Of a stretch of DNA of 64,000 bases, positions 8,169-16,989 are shown one piece after another. Origin of the DNA: Neomesorhizobium albiziae (lineage in GTDB: Bacteria > Pseudomonadota > Alphaproteobacteria > Rhizobiales > Rhizobiaceae); contig NZ_FOSL01000021.1 of NCBI RefSeq assembly GCF_900114255.1, positions 1 through 64,000 on the forward strand, in the 5' to 3' direction. Below the pieces are notes generated by a model. It did not search any database. It had not been told where the DNA came from and saw only the letters and a program-made list of their open reading frames with translations. A program made the translations under genes and the position numbers. Within the stretch, counting starts at the first letter, position 1; the number at the start of each line of letters is the position of its first letter.

Positions 8169-8930
8169 ATGAATCCATCAGGCCACATCGTGATCGTCAC
8201 CGGCGGCGGTTCGGGGCTCGGCGAGGCGACCGCCCGGGCGCTCGCCGCGAAAGGCGCGAAAGTGGCAGTGCTCGACGTCGGCATGGAGCGCGCTGAAAAG
8301 GTCGCGGCCGACATCGGCGGCATCGCCGTCAAATGCGACGTGTCGAGCGCCGAAGGGGCGCAGGCAGCGGTGGCCGAGGTGGCCGGCAAGCTCGGCGAAC
8401 CGCGCATCCTGGTCAACTGCGCCGGCATCGCCATCGGCGTGAAAACCCTTGGCAAGGAGGGCCCGCATCCGCTCGATTCCTACCGCAAGGTAATCGAGGT
8501 CAACCTGATCGGCACCTTCAACATGATCCGGCTGGTCGCCGACCGCACCCAGAAGCTTGAACCGCTCACGAGCGGCGAGCGCGGCGTGATCGTGAACACG
8601 GCAAGTGTCGCAGCCTATGACGGCCAGATCGGCCAGGCCGCCTATTCGTCTTCCAAGGGCGGCGTGGTCGGCATGACGCTGCCGGTGGCGCGCGATCTCG
8701 CCCGCTCCGGCATCCGTGTCGTCACCATCGCGCCCGGCATTTTCAAGACGCCGATGATGATGGGCATGCCGCAGGAGGTACAGGATTCGCTCGGCGCCTC
8801 GGTGCCCTTCCCGTCGCGGCTGGGCGAGCCATCGGAATACGCCGCACTTGCCGTGCATATCGTCGAGAACCAGATGCTCAACGGCGAAACCATCCGCCTC
8901 GACGGCGCCATCCGCATGGCGCCGAAATAA
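8169..8930 (+). CDS. SDR dehydrogenase, 3-hydroxyacyl-CoA dehydrogenase type 2-like
   Basis: 253 residues from the ATG preceded by AAGGAA. Classical short-chain dehydrogenase: cofactor motif TGGGSGLG (10-17), NCAG, catalytic Ser in [10 protein letters not shown] and YSSSK. The pattern [27 protein letters not shown] and the tail [16 protein letters not shown] resemble HSD17B10-type 3-hydroxy-2-methylbutyryl-CoA or 3-hydroxyacyl-CoA dehydrogenases. The next gene, an alpha-methylacyl-CoA racemase homologue 10 bases on, supports a role in oxidation of (branched) acyl-CoAs in the cytoplasm. Confidence 0.85.
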   Translation: MNPSGHIVIVTGGGSGLGEATARALAAKGAKVAVLDVGMERAEKVAADIGGIAVKCDVSSAEGAQAAVAEVAGKLGEPRILVNCAGIAIGVKTLGKEGPHPLDSYRKVIEVNLIGTFNMIRLVADRTQKLEPLTSGERGVIVNTASVAAYDGQIGQAAYSSSKGGVVGMTLPVARDLARSGIRVVTIAPGIFKTPMMMGMPQEVQDSLGASVPFPSRLGEPSEYAALAVHIVENQMLNGETIRLDGAIRMAPK

Positions 8931-8940
8931 CGGTGGCCGC

Positions 8941-10119
8941 ATGACGGCCGGCGCACAGAACCAGGAGAAGCCCGGCCCCCTTGCCGGCCTGAGGATCATC
9001 GAGATGGCGGGCCTCGGGCCGGTGCCGCTGGCCGGGCTGATGCTGTCGGAGCTCGGCGCCAACGTGATCCGCATCGAGCGCAAGGGGAACGGCGACAGGC
9101 CATTCCTCGCCGTGCCGCCGGACTACGATCTCGACCGCCATGGCCGCGACGTGGTCAAGGTCGACCTGAAGCGGCCGCAAGGCATCGCCCTGATGTTCGA
9201 GCTCATCGGCAAGGCCGACATCCTGGTCGAGGGATTCCGTCCCGGCGTGATGGAGCGGCTCGGGCTCGGGCCCGCCGAATCGCTCGCCCGCAACCCGCGG
9301 CTGATCTACGGTCGCATGACCGGCTTCGGCCAGGACGGTCCGCTGGCCGACCGTGCCGGCCACGACCTCACCTATCTCGCCTATTCCGGCATCCTTCACG
9401 CGATCGGTCCCAAAGATGGCAGGCCGGTGCCGCCGCTCAACCTCGCCGCGGATTTTGGCGGCGGCACCATGTTCCTGATCATGGGGGTGCTGGCGGCGCT
9501 GTTCGAACGCCAGCGTTCCGGCAGGGGCCAGGTGATCGACGCGGCGATGATCGATGGCGTGTCGATGCTGGCATCACCTTTCTTCGCCTTCATGGCGACA
9601 GGTTTCTGGCAGGACCGTCGCGGCTCCAATCTGCTCGATTCCGGCGCGCCCTTCTACGACACCTACGAGACCGCCGACGGCGGTCATGTCGCTGTCGCTT
9701 GCCTCGAGCCGCAATTCTTCGCCGAATTCGCCAGGCTCTTGCCGCTCGATGAAAAATACGCGGCGTTGCAATACGACAGAACCCAATGGGACGGCATGCG
9801 CGCGGCAATCGCGACGCGCATCGGCCAGAAGACCCGCGACGAGTGGGCGGAAATCTTTGGATCGACCGATGCATGCGTCGCGCCGGTTCTTTCCATGAGG
9901 GAAGCGCCAGACCATCCGCACAACCGGTCCCGGCAGACCCATCAGATGGCCGGCACATTGAAACGCCCGGCGCCGGCGCCGCGGTTTTCGCGCACGCCGG
10001 CCGAAATCGCTGGACCGTCCGAGCGCACCCCGCACATGCTTTCCACGGCCCTGCAGCGTTTCGGCATGGACGCCGGCGCGATATCGGCACTTGCGGATGC
10101 GGGAGTGATCGGCGAATAA
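8941..10119 (+). CDS. CaiB/BaiF-type alpha-methylacyl-CoA racemase
   Basis: 392 residues, the usual family length. The catalytic pair of AMACR/MCR enzymes is visible: His141 in RAGHDLTY and Asp171 in NLAADFGGG, with GANVIRIER and YGRMTGFGQDGP before it. It should interconvert the R and S forms of 2-methylacyl-CoA esters, making S substrates for beta-oxidation. It starts 10 bases after the dehydrogenase gene, so the two form an operon. A CoA-transferase of the same fold is possible but the His/Asp pair favours racemase. Confidence 0.85.
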   Translation: MTAGAQNQEKPGPLAGLRIIEMAGLGPVPLAGLMLSELGANVIRIERKGNGDRPFLAVPPDYDLDRHGRDVVKVDLKRPQGIALMFELIGKADILVEGFRPGVMERLGLGPAESLARNPRLIYGRMTGFGQDGPLADRAGHDLTYLAYSGILHAIGPKDGRPVPPLNLAADFGGGTMFLIMGVLAALFERQRSGRGQVIDAAMIDGVSMLASPFFAFMATGFWQDRRGSNLLDSGAPFYDTYETADGGHVAVACLEPQFFAEFARLLPLDEKYAALQYDRTQWDGMRAAIATRIGQKTRDEWAEIFGSTDACVAPVLSMREAPDHPHNRSRQTHQMAGTLKRPAPAPRFSRTPAEIAGPSERTPHMLSTALQRFGMDAGAISALADAGVIGE

Positions 10120-10153
10120 GTTGAGTTGTTAAATCAGCATTTAGGAATCCGGC

Positions 10154-10933
10154 GTGGAAGAGAAAAAGGAAGTCATTCGTCCAACCGACGCCGAGGCGAT
10201 CCGCCTCGCCAGGACGCTGATTCGCACTGCCCGCTTCGGCGCCATCGCGGTGCTCGACCCGGCAACCGGAGCGCCGCTCGCAAGCCGCGTCGGCGTAGCA
10301 ACCGACATCGACGGCGCGCCGCTCATCCTGGTCTCGATGCTTGCCGCCCACACGCGCTCGTTGCTTGCCGATTCGCGGTGCTCGCTGCTCGTCGGCGAGC
10401 CCGGCAAGGGCGATCCTCTCGCCCATCCTCGAATCACGATTTCTTGCAGAGCGTTACAACTTCAGAGGGAAACGCCCGAACAGGCGCGTGCCGAGCGGCG
10501 TTATTTGAACCGTCACCCGAAGGCCAGGCTCTATGTCGGCCTCGGTGATTTCCATTTCTTCAGGCTGGAACCGGAGGGCGCCAGCCTGAATGGCGGCTTC
10601 GGCAAGGCCTATGTCCTTGGCCGCTCCGAGCTGCTGGCCGATTCGGACGTGGCGCAAGACCTTGCCGGCGCGGAGCAATCGGCTATCGATCACATGAACA
10701 GCGACCATGCCGACGCAATTTCCGTGTATGCGCGGGCTTTTGCCGGTGCCAGCGAGGCAAAGTGGACCATCACCGGCATCGATCCGGACGGGCTCGATCT
10801 TGCGGCCGGCGACGAGACGCGGCGCGTGTTCTTTCCCGAGCCGTTGGCCAGTTCCGGTGACCTGCGCAAGATTCTGGTCGAGCTGGCGGGCGAAGGCCGG
10901 CGCAAGCTCGCCGGAAGCTCCCCTCAGATGTGA
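10154..10933 (+). CDS. HugZ-like pyridoxamine-phosphate-oxidase-fold protein with DUF2470
   Basis: 259 residues from GTG at 10154. The N-terminal 150 residues show the split-barrel fold of flavin- or haem-binding PNPOx-like proteins (ASRVGVATDIDGAPLILVS, LGDFHFFRLEP). The C-terminal domain has the DUF2470 signature HMNSDHADAI (about 179-188). This pairing is typical of HugZ/HutZ proteins, which bind and in some cases degrade haem, so a role in haem or iron handling is plausible; other flavoproteins share the layout. It stands 34 bases after the racemase gene but need not share its function. Confidence 0.75.
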   Translation: MEEKKEVIRPTDAEAIRLARTLIRTARFGAIAVLDPATGAPLASRVGVATDIDGAPLILVSMLAAHTRSLLADSRCSLLVGEPGKGDPLAHPRITISCRALQLQRETPEQARAERRYLNRHPKARLYVGLGDFHFFRLEPEGASLNGGFGKAYVLGRSELLADSDVAQDLAGAEQSAIDHMNSDHADAISVYARAFAGASEAKWTITGIDPDGLDLAAGDETRRVFFPEPLASSGDLRKILVELAGEGRRKLAGSSPQM

Positions 10934-11009
10934 TAGAAACTACTACAGGACCGCTTGTACTTTAGACGAAAGTGGGTAGTTTGCACAAATACGGCCTGTA
11001 TTCGGATTT

Positions 11010-11023
11010 GCGCATATATGCGC
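11010..11023. promoter_or_regulatory. Perfect 14-bp palindrome upstream of the NolR-like gene
   Basis: GCGCATATATGCGC is a perfect palindrome 71 bases before the start codon of the ArsR/NolR-like gene. A second short one, ATAC-N5-GTAT, lies at 10989-11001. Both are in the only gap upstream of the regulator, so an operator role is likely but not shown. The known NolR box was not found. Confidence 0.45.
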
Positions 11024-11094
11024 GGACAGGTTGCAATTATCGGCGCTATGCCCCCTAGCGTCCGACCGAGTGATGAAGCTTGTGCGGGGGTTTG

Positions 11095-11436
11095 ATGATT
11101 TCCAAGGAATTGATCCGGAACGCCGACAAGGCCGCGGAATTTTTGACGATGCTGGGCAACAGCAAGCGGCTGGTCATTATGAGCCATCTTCTTGAGGGCG
11201 AGCTTTCGGTCGGGGCCATCGCCGAACGCGTGCCGCTCAGCCAGTCGGCCCTGTCGCAGCACCTTGCCAAGCTGCGCAGCCTCGATCTCGTCCAGACGCG
11301 ACGGGACCGGCAGATGATCTACTACAGCTGCAAGTCGGTCGCCGTGCGCCGGCTGTTCCTGACCTTGGACGACATCTTCGGCGACACCGAGGAGCAGAGG
11401 CCGCCCAGACGGGTTCTTGCAGCGGTTCGCCCTTGA
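11095..11436 (+). CDS. ArsR-family regulator resembling NolR
   Basis: 113 residues from ATG at 11095, preceded by GGGGGT; a TTG five codons earlier is in frame. The winged helix reads LTMLGNSKRLVIMSHLLEGELSVGAIAERVPLSQSALSQHLAKLRSLDLVQ in outline, followed by TRRDRQMIYYSC. That matches the rhizobial regulator NolR (SQSALSQHL, STRRDAQTIYYS) more closely than metal-sensing ArsR proteins, and no metal ligands are seen. NolR controls nodulation and other genes in Sinorhizobium and Rhizobium. Whether this is the true orthologue is uncertain, since genomes carry several NolR-like paralogues. Confidence 0.8.
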   Translation: MISKELIRNADKAAEFLTMLGNSKRLVIMSHLLEGELSVGAIAERVPLSQSALSQHLAKLRSLDLVQTRRDRQMIYYSCKSVAVRRLFLTLDDIFGDTEEQRPPRRVLAAVRP

Positions 11437-11490
11437 CCTTCGGGTGAGATCGGACCCATCTCCACCGTCGAGTTATGACGAGTGGAGTTC

Positions 11491-12288
11491 ATGCAGCCGA
11501 TCCCTATAAACGATCCCGAGGATCCGCGCGTCGCCGCCTACCGTGACGTGCGCGAGCGCGACCTGGCTGGCCGCCAGGGCCGTTTCGTGGCCGAGGGCAA
11601 GGTCGTGCTCAACGTGCTTTTCGCGGCACGGCGGTTCGAGGCGGAATCCGTGCTGGTGCTGGAAAACCGGCTTGCCGGCCTTGCCGCGACGCTCGCGGCT
11701 GCGCCCTCGGATCTCCCGGTCTATGTCGCCTCCGGCGCCGTCATGGATGCCATCGCCGGCTTTCACATCCATCGCGGCATTCTTGCGATCGGCAGGAAGC
11801 GCGCTCCCCTTTCGGTCGACGAGACGCTTGCCACGCTGCCGGCTCGCGCCCTTGTGATCGCGCTGGTCGGCATTTCCAATCACGACAACATGGGAGCCAT
11901 TTTCCGCAACGCCGCGGCCTTCGGCGCGGATGCGGCGCTGCTCGACGACACCTGCTGCGACCCGCTCTATCGCAAGGCGATCCGGGTTTCAGTGGGTGCC
12001 GTGCTGAAGGTGCCGTTCACCGTGGGCGGCAATGCGCAAGACCTTGCCGCCGGACTGGCGCGGCGAGGTTTCGGCCAGATCGCGCTCTCGCCGAATGGCG
12101 TCGCCGACATTCGCGATATCCCGCGCTCGAACAGGATGGCGTTGTTTCTCGGGACCGAAGGGGAAGGCCTGCCGGCACCGCTACTTAGCCAGCTGCAAAC
12201 CGCGCGGATCGCCATGGCGGAAGGCTTCGACAGCCTCAATGTCGCCGCCGCATCGGCAGTCGCCCTGCATCGGTTGCGCGACGGCTGA
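11491..12288 (+). CDS. SpoU/TrmH-family RNA 2'-O-methyltransferase
   Basis: 265 residues from ATG at 11491, which has GGAG four bases upstream; a GTG three codons earlier is in frame. The three SpoU motifs are present: NHDNMGAIFRNAAAFG (motif 1), ALFLGTEGEGLP (motif 2) and GFDSLNVAAASAVALH (motif 3), making the knotted SAM-binding site. The N-terminal 100 residues form the substrate-binding domain seen in RlmB/TrmH-like enzymes. It methylates ribose in rRNA or tRNA, but the exact target cannot be named. It ends tail-to-tail with the coiled-coil gene. Confidence 0.88.
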   Translation: MQPIPINDPEDPRVAAYRDVRERDLAGRQGRFVAEGKVVLNVLFAARRFEAESVLVLENRLAGLAATLAAAPSDLPVYVASGAVMDAIAGFHIHRGILAIGRKRAPLSVDETLATLPARALVIALVGISNHDNMGAIFRNAAAFGADAALLDDTCCDPLYRKAIRVSVGAVLKVPFTVGGNAQDLAAGLARRGFGQIALSPNGVADIRDIPRSNRMALFLGTEGEGLPAPLLSQLQTARIAMAEGFDSLNVAAASAVALHRLRDG

Positions 12289-12304
12289 CGAGGCTTCCCG
12301 GCGC

Positions 12305-13450
12305 CTAGTTGCCCGAAGCCTTCTGCAACGCACGCACACGGTCGGCCAGGCTGGGAAGGCCGCCGGCGGTTTTGCTTGCCGTGACATCGGCTGCCGGTGT
12401 CGAAAGCGCCTTCCTGATCGCCGAATCCGGCTCGTCGAGCATTGCCGTCAGGCTCACCACCTCCGCCGCGAGCTGATGTATCTGCTCGCGCAGCAACGCA
12501 TCGCCGCCGGCTTCCATGCCACTGCCGTCGACCAGCGTTTTCTGGCGCAGCTTCTTGTTCTCCCGCGTCAGCGTGGTTAGCCGGCTTTCAAGCCGGTCCC
12601 GTTCGGCACTCAGTCGTGCGAAGCTTGCATCGGCTTCGCCGTTTCGGCCGGCTAGTGGCGGGCCATCGTTCTCGCTGGTGGATTTCAAGCCGGGATCGTT
12701 CGCGTCGATCTCCGCGCCATCTGTGCGCAAACCCGACAGTTCCTGCTCCCTATACCCTTCAGAAAGCAACTGCTCGATCTTCTTCTCGAGTTCGGCAACG
12801 CGCTTGCGCTCGGTCATGATGGTTTCCTTGAGTGCGGCGTTGTCGGCCGTGAACTCTGCCAGGCGGCGCTCCATGTCCTTGCGTTGGCTGCGCAACCTGG
12901 ACAGATCGATCGACATCTTGTCGATCTCGGATTCGCGCCCGGCGATCTCGATCTGGCGGCTGGAGGAAAGGAACGTCACCTCTTCATAGGTCTGGCCAAG
13001 CTTGTCGAGTTCGGCCGCACGCTTCTCGATCAGGTCATCGGCCTCGCGCAGGCGCGCCGAAAGGGCTGCGATCTGTTCGTCGCGCTCGTTTAGCTTCGCC
13101 AGAAGCTCGGGCACCCTGGCCTCAAGCCCGGTGAGTTGTTCGCGCTTGCCGGCGGTTTCGCCAGTGAGACGCCGGAGTTCCTCGCGGCTGCGGTTGAGCT
13201 CGATCAGTTGGTCGGCCGCCCTCTCCTTCAGCGCTTTGACATTGATCTCGAGGCGGCGAATGGCCATCGCGCCCTCTGCGCGCGCCCGGTCGGCCTCAGC
13301 CTGCATTTCATTCAGCGTCAGCGGCGTCGATGCTTCGATGCGTTTGCGCGTCAGCGAGACGGCCCGGCGCCAGACGGCTGGCGCCACCATTAAGGCGAGA
13401 AAAGTCGCGCTGAGAAAGCCGAGGATGAAAAACAGCGTCGACTGGATCAC
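12305..13450 (-). CDS. Membrane-anchored coiled-coil protein, function unknown
   Basis: 381 residues. One N-terminal membrane helix (TLFFILGFLSATFLALMVAP, about 5-24) is followed by some 200 residues with strong heptad character (about 45-240, rich in E, R, L and K), then a loose acidic linker, a second short coiled coil (about 280-305) and a C-terminal tail. The layout suggests an inner-membrane protein with a long cytoplasmic rod, of the kind used in envelope or division scaffolds. Similar unnamed proteins occur in other rhizobia. I do not recognise a named family. Confidence 0.7.
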   Translation of the reverse strand: MIQSTLFFILGFLSATFLALMVAPAVWRRAVSLTRKRIEASTPLTLNEMQAEADRARAEGAMAIRRLEINVKALKERAADQLIELNRSREELRRLTGETAGKREQLTGLEARVPELLAKLNERDEQIAALSARLREADDLIEKRAAELDKLGQTYEEVTFLSSSRQIEIAGRESEIDKMSIDLSRLRSQRKDMERRLAEFTADNAALKETIMTERKRVAELEKKIEQLLSEGYREQELSGLRTDGAEIDANDPGLKSTSENDGPPLAGRNGEADASFARLSAERDRLESRLTTLTRENKKLRQKTLVDGSGMEAGGDALLREQIHQLAAEVVSLTAMLDEPDSAIRKALSTPAADVTASKTAGGLPSLADRVRALQKASGN

Positions 13451-13510
13451 GTGAAATCACCTGCTCCGCATGGCAGGCCGGCGACCTTCTTTCGACGCCA
13501 GGCCAATTCC

Positions 13511-13614
13511 TAGAGCATTTTGCAGCCAGGTGGAAACACCTGGCGTCGCACAAATGCGGCTAAACAAACCAATGGAGCGGAATGTCCGGTTCAGCTTGAA
13601 TGCATTCCGCTCCA
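13511..13614. repeat. Two-hairpin dispersed repeat, copy 1
   Basis: About 104 bp beginning TAGAGCATTTTGCAGCC. First hairpin CCAGGTG-N4-CACCTGG, then a spacer with GCACAAATGCGGCTAAAC, then a second hairpin with arms of the type GGAGCGGAAT and ATTCCGCTCC. The same unit recurs at 55618-55723, 59892-59995 and, split, at 30292-30563. It has the look of a RIME-type rhizobial repeat. It sits between the coiled-coil gene and eipA. Confidence 0.85.
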
Positions 13615-13684
13615 CAGCCGCATCGCCCGCCGCGGCGCCTTGAGTCAAGGGGCGGCGGGCAGCAAGCGTTGCGACGGACAGCGC

Positions 13685-14263
13685 TCAGAACGGATTCCAG
13701 GTCGGCTTCGCAGTGAGTTTGAGATAGCCCACATTCACGCCGAGTCGCGCGCCGACGCCGGTGCGGATCGGAACCAGCAGCATGTTCTCGTGCTTCAGTA
13801 CGTTGAAGCCGAGGCCAGCCACCACATAGGCCGATCCTGCGACGCCGACAAAGCGCCTGTACAAATTGTTCGTATCGTCGAGATTGTAGACGAGGATCAT
13901 CGAGCGCGATCCCTGGCCGCCAAAATCCCAGCCGAGCGAAGGCCCTTGCCAGAAAACTTTGTGGTCGCCGGCATTCTTCGTATAGAGCGTGCCTTCGCCA
14001 TAGGTGAGGCCGCCGACAATGGCGCCGGAACCTTCTTCGCCGAGTACGTAGCCGTTTGGCAGCCCGTACGAGGCGAACGCCTTTTCCACCAGGGTCGCCA
14101 GTCCGCCGGACGTCGCGCCAAAAAAGCCATGCCCGGCATCGACGATTTCCTGCGCCGTGTACTGTTCGGCGCGTGCCGCCGCCGAGAAGGCAAGCGACGC
14201 GAAAATGGCCATCAACGCCACGATGATCCGAAAATGAATTCGGCTGTTTTGTCTGGGAAACAT
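13685..14263 (-). CDS. eipA: Secreted envelope integrity protein EipA (DUF1134)
   Basis: 192 residues from ATG at 14263; a longer start 26 codons upstream would bury the signal peptide. The signal peptide (about 10-33, ending AARA) targets it to the periplasm. The mature part has the DUF1134 pattern: YTAQEIVDAGHGFFGATSGG, EEGSGAIVGGLTYGEG, then DFGGQGSRSMILVYNL. EipA was described in Brucella as a CtrA-regulated periplasmic beta-barrel protein needed for envelope integrity, and there too the gene lies beside chpT. The position next to chpT here supports the call. Confidence 0.85.
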   Translation of the reverse strand: MFPRQNSRIHFRIIVALMAIFASLAFSAAARAEQYTAQEIVDAGHGFFGATSGGLATLVEKAFASYGLPNGYVLGEEGSGAIVGGLTYGEGTLYTKNAGDHKVFWQGPSLGWDFGGQGSRSMILVYNLDDTNNLYRRFVGVAGSAYVVAGLGFNVLKHENMLLVPIRTGVGARLGVNVGYLKLTAKPTWNPF

Positions 14264-14604
14264 GCTTCCAAATCTCCGTCCTGGAGCACTTCCGCCGACA
14301 CCTCTGCCACGCGCGACTCTGACGGTCGCTTGATTCGGCATATCACGGTCAATTTAGGCCGTAATCCTTTTTCAACCATTAAGCTCCGGCATGAACATGG
14401 CAGTTCGAAGGCTGCGCCCGCCGCTTGCGCGCCTCCATGGACGAAAACTTGCGCAAGGAGGCCGTTTTCGCATGTTTTGAGCCGGGTTTTCTTGATGCCT
14501 GCGCGCCCGCTGTGTAACCACATTGCGGCGATGTGAATGTATGATTCGCCGGTAGGCGAGCAGAAACAGGCAACGCCGGCACGCGAAACGCGGGGACATG
14601 ATAA
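14264..14604. promoter_or_regulatory. Divergent eipA-chpT control region with GANTC sites
   Basis: No gene is visible in this 341-base interval. It holds three GANTC sites (14315-14319, 14332-14336, 14543-14547), the target of the cell-cycle methylase CcrM, and a CCATTAA string near 14387 that resembles part of a CtrA site. Both flanking genes are read away from it. Confidence 0.45.
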
Positions 14605-15234
14605 ATGGCTGAACTTTTCACGCTTACCGCGCCGGATCTGGCCGCGCTTCTGTGCAGCCGCGTCTGCCACGACATTATTTCGCCGGTCGGAGCCATCAAC
14701 AACGGCCTCGAGCTGCTCGACGAGGGGGGCGCGGATGAAGACGCCATGAACCTGATCCGCACGAGCGCCCGCAACGCCTCCGCACGCCTGCAATTCGCCC
14801 GCATCGCGTTCGGGGCCGCCGGTTCAGCCGGCATGCTGATCGACACCGGTGACGCCGAAGCTGTCGCCATAGGTTTCCTCAAGAACGAGAAGCCTGAGCT
14901 CGTTTGGAACGGCACCCGCGCGCTGCTGCCGAAAAACAAGGTCAAGCTTCTGCTCAATCTGGTGTTGATCGCCAACGGCGCCATTCCGCGCGGCGGCAAG
15001 ATCACGGTAACGCTCGACAATCTGGAAACCGAACCGAAGTTCACGCTTGCCGCCTCAGGGCCGATGGTGCGCGTGCCGCCGAAATTTCTCGAGATGCACT
15101 CCGGCAACAAGCCCGAGGAAGCCATCGACGCCCATGCCGTGCAGCCCTACTACACGCTGCTTCTGGCGCGCGAGGCCGGCATGACAATTTCGATCCGCGC
15201 AACCGCGGACGAAATCGTTCTCTCGGCAAGCTGA
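14605..15234 (+). CDS. chpT: Histidine phosphotransferase ChpT
   Basis: 209 residues. The N-terminal helical hairpin has the phosphoacceptor His22 in LLCSRVCHDIISPVGAINNG, followed by a degenerate HATPase-like domain (about 80-209) with no ATP-binding motifs, the hallmark of ChpT. It relays phosphate from CckA to CtrA and CpdR. The next genes, a single receiver domain (160 bases on) and ctrA (convergent), and the divergent eipA reproduce a rhizobial/Brucella arrangement. Confidence 0.92.
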   Translation: MAELFTLTAPDLAALLCSRVCHDIISPVGAINNGLELLDEGGADEDAMNLIRTSARNASARLQFARIAFGAAGSAGMLIDTGDAEAVAIGFLKNEKPELVWNGTRALLPKNKVKLLLNLVLIANGAIPRGGKITVTLDNLETEPKFTLAASGPMVRVPPKFLEMHSGNKPEEAIDAHAVQPYYTLLLAREAGMTISIRATADEIVLSAS

Positions 15235-15393
15235 GGCAACCTTTGCGCGAAAATCGACGGGAAATGCAGGGGTCAGCACCCCTTGCTGACAACTTTACGT
15301 TTCCGATTTCCCGGTTCTTTACAGGCAACGGATATGTTTGAGCCATCCCGCTCAAGCGTTTCCGGCTCGAGCGGGCGCCTGGGGGACCGGAAA

Positions 15394-15762
15394 ATGAAGC
15401 GCTGCATGTTCGTCGACGATTCAAGCGTCATCCGCAAGGTTGCCAGGCGCATCCTTGGCGGTCCCGACATGATCGTCATCGAGGCAGCGTCCGGCTACGA
15501 CGCCCTTGAGGTGTGCATGCACGACATGCCCGACATCATCGTCGTCGACGCCGCCCTGCCCGACATGTCGGCGGAGGAATTCATCCGGCGCGTGCGCGCG
15601 ATCCAGGTCCCCGTAAAGCCGCAGATCGCCATCTGCCTGACCGAGGTCGACATCGGCGCGATCATGCGCGCCAAGCGCGCCGGCGCACAGGGATATCTGT
15701 TGAAACCGTTCAACCGGCCGCAATTGCTGGAACGCTTCCGCAGCCTCGAACTGGTTGCGTGA
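15394..15762 (+). CDS. Single-domain response regulator (CheY-like)
   Basis: 122 residues from ATG at 15394, preceded by GGGGGA; the frame opens earlier without a good start. The receiver residues are intact: D9/D10, phosphoacceptor D52 in DIIVVDAALPD, the Thr in ICLTEVD and the Lys in GYLLKPF. There is no output domain. It lies downstream of chpT on the same strand and convergent with ctrA, so it may take phosphate from ChpT or a nearby kinase, but it is not CpdR or DivK by obvious resemblance. Its role is unknown. Confidence 0.82.
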   Translation: MKRCMFVDDSSVIRKVARRILGGPDMIVIEAASGYDALEVCMHDMPDIIVVDAALPDMSAEEFIRRVRAIQVPVKPQIAICLTEVDIGAIMRAKRAGAQGYLLKPFNRPQLLERFRSLELVA

Positions 15763-15798
15763 TTCGCATACTCACCAGCAAATTAGCCGGCTTATAAT

Positions 15799-15830
15799 GA
15801 AAAAAACCCGGCAGAACTGCCGGGTTTTTT
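15799..15830. terminator. Bidirectional rho-independent terminator
   Basis: An A-run, the stem CCCGGCAG-AA-CTGCCGGG and a T-run make a perfect symmetric terminator between the response regulator (+) and ctrA (-). It is 36 bases past the former's stop and 17 bases before the latter's, and serves both. Confidence 0.93.
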
Positions 15831-15847
15831 ATGAAACTCGGGAGAGA

Positions 15848-16543
15848 TTAGGCGCTTTCGCGAATGTCCTCGGGCTCGCGCAGCACGTAGCCGCGGCCCC
15901 AGACTGTTTCGATGTAGTTCTGGCCGCCAGACGCCGCGTCGAGCTTCTTGCGCAACTTGCAGATGAAGACGTCGATGATCTTCAGTTCCGGCTCGTCCAT
16001 GCCGCCGTAAAGATGATTGAGGAACATTTCCTTGGTCAGCGTCGTGCCCTTGCGCAGCGAAAGCAGCTCCAGCATCTGGTATTCCTTGCCGGTCAGATGC
16101 ACGCGCTGGCCACCGACTTCGACGGTCTTGGCGTCGAGATTGACGATCAGGTCACCGGTCGAGATAACCGACTGGGCATGGCCCTTCGAGCGGCGCACGA
16201 TGGCGTGAATGCGGGCGACCAGTTCGTCCTTGTGGAAGGGCTTGGTCATGTAGTCGTCTGCGCCGAAGCCAAGGCCGCGAACCTTGTCCTCGATACCGGC
16301 CATGCCGGAAAGGATCAGGATCGGCGTCTTCACCTTTGACAGGCGAAGCGTGCGCAGAACCTCGTAACCCGACATGTCAGGGAGGTTCAGGTCGAGGAGA
16401 ATGATGTCGTAGTCGTAGAGTTTCCCGAGATCCACGCCTTCTTCGCCGAGATCGGTCGTGTAGACGTTGAAACTCTCCGATTTCAGCATCAATTCGATGC
16501 TTTGTGCGGTCGCACTGTCGTCTTCAATCAGCAGAACACGCAT
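15848..16543 (-). CDS. ctrA: Cell-cycle response regulator CtrA
   Basis: 231 residues, standard length. An N-terminal receiver with phosphoacceptor D51 ([17 protein letters not shown]) is followed by an OmpR-type winged helix (about 125-230) with [39 protein letters not shown] and GRGYVL, nearly invariant in CtrA. CtrA is the master regulator of the alphaproteobacterial cell cycle, controlling division, DNA methylation, motility and envelope genes. ChpT, its phosphodonor, is on one side and SciP, its inhibitor, lies 3.4 kb away. The upstream gap holds a CtrA half-site and several GANTC sites. Confidence 0.96.
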   Translation of the reverse strand: MRVLLIEDDSATAQSIELMLKSESFNVYTTDLGEEGVDLGKLYDYDIILLDLNLPDMSGYEVLRTLRLSKVKTPILILSGMAGIEDKVRGLGFGADDYMTKPFHKDELVARIHAIVRRSKGHAQSVISTGDLIVNLDAKTVEVGGQRVHLTGKEYQMLELLSLRKGTTLTKEMFLNHLYGGMDEPELKIIDVFICKLRKKLDAASGGQNYIETVWGRGYVLREPEDIRESA

Positions 16544-16989
16544 TTCATTCCCCTTTTCTGCGACCGAACCGTTTTTCGCGTATCCGGACCGGCGCAGTGA
16601 TTGCCTTAATCGGAGGCTGCCACCGAATGGTTAACAAAATCTAATTCCGCCTGCAATGCGATATCAGATTTTTTAGCTATTGGCCACACCCTCTTGAATC
16701 TAATGATGAATCGCCCGTATCGGTGACCACCGAAAAACATTAACAAACCGGAATATGTGACTCTGGTCGCTGACCCTTTGGCACCCACCGGTTGGACTGG
16801 AATTTTTACCCTGCCTTAAGTCCTGACGCGTATGATTAACAATGCCCGTAAACGAATGGTTACCGGCGGACCAAAATCTTAGGAATTTGTTTTCCAAAGC
16901 GGGTCCGCAATGCCGGTGAGTCGGAGACGGCTGCGTGTGTTGTAGGTTGCGGCCGCAAGGCCTGGGTAACTGCGTTGGAGTACCGAGAC
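16544..16989. promoter_or_regulatory. ctrA / FliJ-like divergent control region with GANTC sites and a CtrA half-site
   Basis: No gene is seen in this AT-richer gap. It has four GANTC sites (16696-16700, 16708-16712, 16759-16763, 16918-16922). On the minus strand TTAACCAT, the 8-base CtrA half-site, is at 16627-16634, 84 bases before the ctrA start; a 7-of-8 version lies at 16856-16863. This fits methylation-dependent and CtrA-autoregulated transcription as in Caulobacter. Transcription starts cannot be placed by eye. Confidence 0.55.
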
